A stretch of 39,229 nt of DNA from an uncultured Actinomycetes bacterium (GTDB lineage Bacteria > Actinomycetota > Actinomycetes > UBA12327): NCBI GenBank assembly GCA_903920865.1, contig CAIXNN010000003.1:1-39229 (forward strand), written 5' to 3'. Made by a program: the position numbers and the translations under genes. Below the pieces are notes generated by a model. That model made no database searches. It saw only the letters and a list, made by a program, of their open reading frames with translations, and was not told the origin of the DNA. Of the stretch, positions 34,546 through 39,229 are shown one piece after another; position 1 is the stretch's first letter; every line of letters begins with the position of its first letter.

Positions 34546-35730
34546 ATGAAAAATACCAAGAAGATCTTCGCGCTTTGCGCTCTCGTTTCCTTGGCCGTGG
34601 CCGGCTGCTCGAGTTCATCGAGTAACTCCAATGCCACCGCTACTCCCGCTCTGACCGGCACCGTTCGGATTGGTGTGGAAGCCCCCATTACCGGTGATCA
34701 AGCCGAAACTGGCAAAGGCATGATCAACGCTGCCGGACTGGCAGCCTACCAGCTCAATGCCAAGGGCGGAATTAACGGCAAGAAGGTTGTCATCGTCCCC
34801 ATTGACGATGAAGCCAATCCGAAGATTGCTGGCGCGCGAGCCGCTGCTGCAATTAAGAGTGGTCTTGATGGCGTGGTTGGTCCTTATAACACCGGCACCG
34901 GTCTGATTACCTTGCCGCTATTTATTAAGGCTGGCCTGGTCCCCATTCGCTTGACGTCAAACAGTAAGACCAACAGTCTCGGCTACACCTTGCAGCCGAT
35001 GGACTACCAAATCACGCCGATGGCCACAGAGGCATTGACCAAGTGGAAGGCTGCAAAGACGGCTGCAATTTTGTATGACTCCACACCAGACAGCTACACC
35101 AATTCCATTGATGCTTCGTTGAGTAAGTCGTTCCAGGCAGCGGGTGTGAAGATTTTGGCCAACACGGCAATCAAGCCGGGTGCTAAGTCCTACGCCGACC
35201 AGGTCAAGGCGGCTGCTGCGTTGAAGCCTGACGTGATTTACGCGGCCACTTACTTCCCTGAAGGCGGACTCATTGCCAAGGCTGTCCATGACCAGAAGGT
35301 GACCGCGGCATGTATCGCTGACTATGCCTCGGATGATCCTGGCTATGTAACTTCTGCTGGCTCAACTGAAGCAGCTCAGGGCTGCTCCGTGATTGGTGTT
35401 CCTTCTCCTGGTGAATTCCTCAAGGGACCTGCCTTTGTCTCCCAGTACAAGGCAGCCTTTGGTGCAGAGCCTGGGACCTGGAGCCCGTACGTATTTGATT
35501 CGCTCAATTTGCTGGCCGATGCCGCCGAGAAGACTGGTGGCTTTGATGCAGCTAAATTGACCAAACAATTAAATGCGACTAAGGGTTGGCCAGGCGTTAC
35601 TGGTTCAGTAACAATTGATGCCAAAACTGGTAACCGCGATCCAGCAACGCTGGTCGTCTTGGATGTCACCAAGGACGGCGGGCTTGCCATAGACCGCAGT
35701 TGGGTCACCGGCGTGGGCGCTGCCTATTAA
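34546..35730 (+). CDS. Branched-chain amino-acid-type ABC transporter substrate-binding lipoprotein
   Basis: A 394-residue exported lipoprotein. The signal peptide ends in the lipobox AVAGC with Cys21, followed by a Ser/Asn/Thr linker. The body is a type I periplasmic-binding fold (Peripla_BP_6): VRIGVEAPITGDQAETGKGM, VVGPYNTGTGLITLPLF and AAILYDSTPDSYTNS match LivK-type proteins that bind branched-chain amino acids, amides or urea. No permease or ATPase genes are adjacent, so it is an orphan component serving an unlinked transporter. The frame opens at 34504, but the ATG at 34546 gives a proper signal peptide and has TATGGT 7 nt upstream. Transcription ends at the strong hairpin just downstream. 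Confidence 0.92.
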   Translation: MKNTKKIFALCALVSLAVAGCSSSSSNSNATATPALTGTVRIGVEAPITGDQAETGKGMINAAGLAAYQLNAKGGINGKKVVIVPIDDEANPKIAGARAAAAIKSGLDGVVGPYNTGTGLITLPLFIKAGLVPIRLTSNSKTNSLGYTLQPMDYQITPMATEALTKWKAAKTAAILYDSTPDSYTNSIDASLSKSFQAAGVKILANTAIKPGAKSYADQVKAAAALKPDVIYAATYFPEGGLIAKAVHDQKVTAACIADYASDDPGYVTSAGSTEAAQGCSVIGVPSPGEFLKGPAFVSQYKAAFGAEPGTWSPYVFDSLNLLADAAEKTGGFDAAKLTKQLNATKGWPGVTGSVTIDAKTGNRDPATLVVLDVTKDGGLAIDRSWVTGVGAAY

Positions 35731-35745
35731 GTAGCAGTTGAATCA

Positions 35746-35790
35746 AGTTCGGAGGCTGGGATTGAAAGATCTCAGCCTCCGAACTCTTTT
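35746..35790 (+). terminator. Strong rho-independent terminator of the binding-protein gene
   Basis: AGTTCGGAGGCTG pairs perfectly with CAGCCTCCGAACT (13 bp, extendable by 3 more pairs), closed by a short A/G-rich loop and followed by CTTTT. It starts 16 nt after the stop codon. Confidence 0.9.
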
Positions 35791-35808
35791 CAGGACAGTA
35801 AAAAAAGG

Positions 35809-35884
35809 TGGTGCCCCCGGCAGGATTCGAACCTGCGGCACACGGTTTAGGAAACCGATGCTCTATCCCCTGAGCTACGGAGGC
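35809..35884 (-). tRNA. tRNA-Arg (anticodon CCT), CCA encoded
   Basis: The minus strand folds as a full tRNA: acceptor GCCTCCG with CGGGGGC (one G-U pair), D stem GCTC/GAGC, anticodon loop TTCCTAA with anticodon CCT (reads AGG, Arg), T stem GCAGG/CCTGC with loop TTCGAAT. The discriminator is A and CCA is encoded at 35811-35809. The outermost anticodon-stem pair is T-T. A run of seven T follows three bases after the CCA and probably ends transcription. Confidence 0.95.
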
Positions 35885-35897
35885 GGGATGAGCCATC

Positions 35898-35903
35898 AGT
35901 GTA
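35898..35903 (-). promoter_or_regulatory. Candidate -10 (TACACT) of tRNA-Arg
   Basis: TACACT on the minus strand lies 13 nt before the tRNA 5' end, which would leave a leader of about 6 nt. No -35 is evident. Confidence 0.45.
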
Positions 35904-35913
35904 TTGACCACAT

Positions 35914-35954
35914 GCAAAGGGTGGGACCACAGCCAATGTGATCCCACCCTTTGC
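35914..35954 (-). terminator. Hairpin terminator downstream of carbonic anhydrase
   Basis: GCAAAGGGTGGGA pairs with TCCCACCCTTTGC over 13 bp with a 15-nt loop. It begins 13 nt after the carbonic anhydrase stop and separates that gene from the tRNA. There is no U-run beyond the stem on the minus strand, so its efficiency is uncertain. Confidence 0.65.
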
Positions 35955-35967
35955 CAGTTGCGTACCT

Positions 35968-36456
35968 CTACTTGACTTCGTTCAACGCGCCGGTGGCGAC
36001 ATCGAAGACAAAGCCACGAACAGCATCGGTGTGAGGAATGAACGGGCTGTTCTTGATTCGCTTGATGGATTGGCGCACGTCTTCGTCAAGGTCCGAGAAG
36101 GATTCGGCGGCCCATTCAGGCTTGATGCCAGTCTCGGCCTGGATGCCTGCCTTGAATTCATCGTCAGTGAAGGTCAACATCCCGCAATCGGTGTGATGGA
36201 TCAAGATGATTTCCTTGGTGCCGAGCAGGCGCTGGCTGATGGCCAGCGAACGGATCTCATCGTCGGTGACCACTCCGCCGGCATTGCGAATCACGTGGGA
36301 TTCGCCCTGGCCTAGTCCCAAGATCCCGTAGACATCGAGCCGAGCATCCATACAGGCAACGACAGCGATGTTGCGCGATGGGGGAAGGGGAAGCGGACCT
36401 GAAAAGTTCGCAGCATAAGCCTGGTTGTTCTTCAGGTATTCGTCGGTAACGCTCAT
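35968..36456 (-). CDS. Beta-class carbonic anhydrase
   Basis: A 162-residue zinc enzyme interconverting CO2 and bicarbonate. Zinc ligands and the gating pair are visible: C35-x-D37-x-R39 in CMDARLD, and H88-x2-C91 in IHHTDCG. VIRNAGG is the conserved block between them. This is the short actinobacterial beta form with a helical C-terminus (DEDVRQSIKRIKNSPF). The frame extends to 36531, but the ATG at 36456 has GGAGGA 8 nt upstream. It is followed by a 13-bp hairpin. The 253 nt upstream (36457-36709) holds no gene I support and should carry the promoter. Confidence 0.93.
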   Translation of the reverse strand: MSVTDEYLKNNQAYAANFSGPLPLPPSRNIAVVACMDARLDVYGILGLGQGESHVIRNAGGVVTDDEIRSLAISQRLLGTKEIILIHHTDCGMLTFTDDEFKAGIQAETGIKPEWAAESFSDLDEDVRQSIKRIKNSPFIPHTDAVRGFVFDVATGALNEVK

Positions 36457-36709
36457 TGCAGTATTCCTCCAGTAAGTGGTGCAGGGGATGGAGGGCGCAA
36501 CGGGGCATGAAGGATCAAAGTTCACACGCAATCCAGCAAGCGCCGCAGCGCCCGGGATGTGCGGACGGCGGACTAGTTACAGCAACAACAAAAGCTGGAA
36601 CAAATCCGCATGAGGTCAACGTGATGCCTTACGACAAGGACAATCGATGTTGTTGACATGAGCAGAAGATTAGCCACACCCGATATGTGCAGCGACTTTG
36701 GGGGTGTAC

Positions 36710-37624
36710 CTAAACGAGCGTTTTGCGAAGCCTTGGCAAGAGTGGATTTGAACGTCGCATGTAAGCGCGGTATTGCGGATCCTCGCCATACTTTTGTTGC
36801 TTAAGAAGTTCGCCACCGGTGGTTGCAGAAAGCATCAAAATGATGATGTAGAGCGGGGACAAGATGCCGGCTGCATAGATGTACCAATGGTTTCCGGTGC
36901 CAAAGCCCGAAATAATCAGACCCGCTTGGACCAGGATTTCGCCCAGGTAATTGGGGTGCCGTGTCTTTGCGAACAATCCGCTCTCCACCCATGTGCTGCC
37001 GTTAAGTTTCTTGGCTTTCTGCTTTTGAGAATCTGCAAGGGCTTCGATCACCAGGCCCTGCGCGAGGATCAGTGCGCCGATGATGAGCCAGCCGGATACG
37101 CCATTGGTTCCCTCAGTTTTGGCGTGCTGGGAAATGTTGTAGGTGGTCATGGCATGAAATGTCATCAAGGTGCTGGTTTGAACAAACAGGGCAATCTTGA
37201 TCGGTGTCGGCAAGGCCTTGTGGGCCATCTGCGTTCCTTGTTTCCTTGGCGCAAAGGACTCGGCTTGGTAACGCTGCCAAACAAAAATGAAGAGCCTGAT
37301 TGCATAAATCATCAGCAGTCCACCGATAATCACAGCGCCAAGGCAATGTCCCTGGGTAATGATGATCGTCAGGTTAAGAACGAAAAGCGCTGCGGCATAG
37401 CCGAAGTTAAAGACGTACACAAAATTCACAAAGACGATCGCGCAAATCACCGTTGCTTCAATGGCCAGGACGGTGTTGAAGGATGTCCACTGACCATTCT
37501 TGACCCAGAAGAATGTGGTGATCCACATGAGCACAACGAAGGCTGGGAAAATCTTTCGAATGGCCCCTTCGCCGATGGCTATGCCATTTCGTTGGCGCGT
37601 GCGACCGCTGTGATTTGTGGACAC
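36710..37624 (-). CDS. DUF1295 / isoprenylcysteine-methyltransferase-like membrane protein
   Basis: A 304-residue protein with about eight membrane helices. The C-terminal part has GLFAKTRHPNYLGEILVQAGL and, near the end, YGEDPQYRAYMRRSNPLLP, the signature of the DUF1295 (steroid 5-alpha-reductase C-terminal-like) family, whose R-H-P-N-Y-x-G-E motif is shared with isoprenylcysteine methyltransferases and binds a cofactor. Whether it reduces a lipid or transfers a methyl group is open. The GTG start at 37624 has TGGAGA 5 nt upstream. It lies 74 nt downstream of the thiolase stop on the same strand, so co-transcription is possible. Confidence 0.85.
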   Translation of the reverse strand: MSTNHSGRTRQRNGIAIGEGAIRKIFPAFVVLMWITTFFWVKNGQWTSFNTVLAIEATVICAIVFVNFVYVFNFGYAAALFVLNLTIIITQGHCLGAVIIGGLLMIYAIRLFIFVWQRYQAESFAPRKQGTQMAHKALPTPIKIALFVQTSTLMTFHAMTTYNISQHAKTEGTNGVSGWLIIGALILAQGLVIEALADSQKQKAKKLNGSTWVESGLFAKTRHPNYLGEILVQAGLIISGFGTGNHWYIYAAGILSPLYIIILMLSATTGGELLKQQKYGEDPQYRAYMRRSNPLLPRLRKTLV

Positions 37625-37698
37625 GTGATCTCCAGGTGGGTTATTGGTGTCACCAAGACTAAGAGATCAGCGGGCCCTGTCCGGTGATCCGCGCCGAT

Positions 37699-38919
37699 TC
37701 AGACTCGTTCAACCACCATGGCCATACCTTGTCCACCTGCGGCGCACATGGTGACCACTCCAATGGATGCATCCTTAGCTTTGAGGCCATTGATCAACGT
37801 GGTCGTTAAACGTGCACCCGCCATGCCAAAAGGATGACCGAGCGCAATCGCTCCTCCATGGACATTGACTCGGTCTAGGTCAAAGTCCAAGTCGGCAATA
37901 GTGGGCAAAACCTGAGCGGCGAATGCTTCATTGATCTCAACAAGATCCACATCACGAGCGCTCATCCCTGCACCCTTGAGCGCTCGCTTCGTGGCCTCAA
38001 CAGCTCCTAACCCCATGATTTCAGGCGAGAGCGCCGATACGCCGTGACTGACGATTCGAACCAATGGAGTCAGTCCGAGCTCAGCTGCTCGTTGTTGGCT
38101 CATCACGATGACAGCTGCTGCGCCGTCGTTGAGTGGACAGCAGTTGCCAGCAGTCACGGTTCCATTCGGGCGAAATGCCGGTTTCAAAGCCGCTAGATCC
38201 TCCGCATTGGTTAAGGGTCGCGGGGATTCGTCTAAGGAAATCCTGACATCGTCAACCACAACTGGAGTGATTTCGCGAGTGAAAAAGCCAGCATCAACAG
38301 CCTGTTGCGTTAACTGTTGCGATCGCAAGGCAAAGGCATCTTGTTCTTCCCGAGTGATCGCGCGCAGGTTGGCAACGTTCTCCGCTGTTTGCCCCATGGC
38401 TGCGTAAATGTCGGGGCGCTGCCCACGTTCTCTAGGGTCAGACCAGGTCAGATTCGCACCTTCATGTTGTCGGCTGCTTTCATCGGCGCTTGCAAACCCC
38501 GGGTGGCGATCGCCCGTGGCCGTGGAGCCGGCACTTGTTGGGTGTTCATAGCGGGAAATCGATTCAACCCCAGTGGCGATTACTGCGTGTGCTTCACCCA
38601 TTCCAATGGCGTGATGTGCCATTCGGATGGCTTGCAGGGATGAGGCGCAGGCTCGGTTGACGGATACACCCGGCACGCCGTCATAGCCCAAGAGCACCGC
38701 AATGCGACGAGCGATATTTCCACCCTGGTCCTTGGATTGCATCCAACTGCCGGTGATGATGTCATCGATGGTGTGGGGATCAAGTTCGGGAATGTGGGCA
38801 AGAGCTCCTTCAATTGCCGCCACCACGAGATCTTCAGCACGAGTGTGAGCGAAGGCCCCTTTGATGGCTCTAGTTATAGGAGTGCGAGTAGCCGCAACAA
38901 TGACGGCTTGGTTGTTCAT
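37699..38919 (-). CDS. Acetyl-CoA acyltransferase (thiolase, FadA-like)
   Basis: A 406-residue thiolase that cleaves 3-ketoacyl-CoA, or in reverse condenses acetyl-CoA. The nucleophile is C91 in VNRACASSLQAI, NEAFAAQ is the oxyanion block, GGAIALGHPFGMAG holds the active His, and VVTMCAAGGQGMA holds the second Cys. It starts 3 nt after the stop of an acyl-CoA dehydrogenase gene on the same strand, which supports a beta-oxidation role rather than polyhydroxyalkanoate or mevalonate synthesis. Confidence 0.93.
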   Translation of the reverse strand: MNNQAVIVAATRTPITRAIKGAFAHTRAEDLVVAAIEGALAHIPELDPHTIDDIITGSWMQSKDQGGNIARRIAVLLGYDGVPGVSVNRACASSLQAIRMAHHAIGMGEAHAVIATGVESISRYEHPTSAGSTATGDRHPGFASADESSRQHEGANLTWSDPRERGQRPDIYAAMGQTAENVANLRAITREEQDAFALRSQQLTQQAVDAGFFTREITPVVVDDVRISLDESPRPLTNAEDLAALKPAFRPNGTVTAGNCCPLNDGAAAVIVMSQQRAAELGLTPLVRIVSHGVSALSPEIMGLGAVEATKRALKGAGMSARDVDLVEINEAFAAQVLPTIADLDFDLDRVNVHGGAIALGHPFGMAGARLTTTLINGLKAKDASIGVVTMCAAGGQGMAMVVERV

Positions 38920-38922
38920 CGG

Positions 38923-39229
38923 TTAAAGCCCGAGATCTTTTGCAATCAAGTGCAACATGATCTCGTCGGCGCCAGCCCAGATCCGAGTGACCCGACCATC
39001 AATCCACCGCTGGTTGATTTCGGTTCCTTCAAGGAATGAGGACCCGCCGTGCAGTTGCATACCAAGATCCAAAACGTCATTTTCAAGTCGGGCGGACAGT
39101 AACTTAGCTCGCGCCCCGTTAGCACTCCTCAGCGTTCCGGCTTCGACCTCTTCAATACATGCATCAATGAGGGCGCGAACTGCAGACCTTTGAGCATCAA
39201 GTTCAGCAAGTCGAAAAGCATTGTGTTGC
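38923..39229 (-). CDS. Acyl-CoA dehydrogenase, C-terminal part only
   Basis: The frame is open from the window edge to TAA at 38925-38923 and gives about 102 residues. QLHGGSSFLEGTEINQRW, then VTRIWAGADEIMLHLIAKDLGL, is the C-terminal signature of FAD-dependent acyl-CoA dehydrogenases (the block Q-x-x-GG ... R-I-x-x-G-x-x-E-I-M). The catalytic Glu and the N-terminal two thirds lie outside the window. It is followed 3 nt later by the thiolase ATG. Confidence 0.88.
   Translation of the reverse strand, partial: QHNAFRLAELDAQRSAVRALIDACIEEVEAGTLRSANGARAKLLSARLENDVLDLGMQLHGGSSFLEGTEINQRWIDGRVTRIWAGADEIMLHLIAKDLGL

Noticed and set aside
36624-36656. Short plus-strand frame ending Arg-Cys-Cys-stop, like the leader peptides of cysteine-responsive attenuators
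   Set aside because: No plus-strand gene follows; the next gene in that direction runs the other way, so there is nothing for a leader peptide to control.
36456-36656. 66-codon plus-strand frame in the spacer upstream of carbonic anhydrase
   Set aside because: No ribosome site, composition unlike a protein, and it overlaps the region that must hold the carbonic anhydrase promoter.
36653-36658. TTGACA as a -35 box upstream of 36710
   Set aside because: It is on the plus strand, has no -10 at 16-18 nt and no plus-strand gene downstream.

Overview
The window looks like chromosome from a mid-GC, free-living actinobacterium, possibly an aquatic lineage (the habitat is inference). The signals are lineage-typical families: an XPB-type helicase with its helicase_C_3/WYL-like partner, DUF3027 beside DUF2530, an IdeR regulator with intact metal ligands, futalosine-pathway menaquinone genes, a sortase-E type LAxTG anchor, and a cyclic di-AMP riboswitch upstream of an NlpC/P60 hydrolase. 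From memory, the helicase / cold-shock / DUF3027-DUF2530 / serC / citrate synthase content resembles one mycobacterial chromosome region; this needs a synteny check. I see no IS element, prophage, integrase or CRISPR array.

Layout. 1-784: a truncated HD-superfamily gene (minus) diverging from an NADP-binding oxidoreductase. 781-6252 (minus): an LtrA-like membrane protein gene broken by one in-frame amber codon, then helicase partner, XPB helicase and a small membrane protein, tightly packed. 6408-9568: cold-shock protein, mqnB-mqnD, DUF3027, DUF2530, and a 29-codon membrane microprotein gene that had not been listed among the longer reading frames. 9569-14882 (minus): citrate synthase and serC, then a UbiD-family decarboxylase with a long Pro/Ala-rich N-terminal extension and an aldo/keto reductase. 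15009-25616 (plus): pdxH-MFS exporter, then a 2865-residue surface protein made of about 19 DUF11 repeats. 25653-27769: photolyase diverging from ideR. 28146-30068: c-di-AMP riboswitch, NlpC/P60 hydrolase, L,D-transpeptidase. 30182-34383: Rieske oxygenase, DUF1003 protein, EAL phosphodiesterase, nucleotide-transporter-like membrane protein. 34546-39229: orphan branched-chain amino-acid-type binding lipoprotein, tRNA-Arg(CCT), beta-carbonic anhydrase, DUF1295 methyltransferase-like protein, thiolase and a truncated acyl-CoA dehydrogenase.

Two genome-style features stand out. First, nine genes have a TANNNT hexamer exactly 6 or 7 nt before the start codon, most with no Shine-Dalgarno sequence, which is the signature of leaderless transcription; this fixes several starts. 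Second, most convergent gene pairs overlap or abut at their stop codons, often through a palindrome (CTAG, TTAA, TGATCA).

Functional themes are cell envelope (giant LAxTG protein, NlpC/P60, L,D-transpeptidase), DNA repair (XPB pair, photolyase), menaquinone synthesis, central metabolism (citrate synthase, SerC, PdxH, carbonic anhydrase, beta-oxidation) and nucleotide second messengers (c-di-AMP riboswitch, c-di-GMP phosphodiesterase). All functions are read from sequence motifs without database searches.
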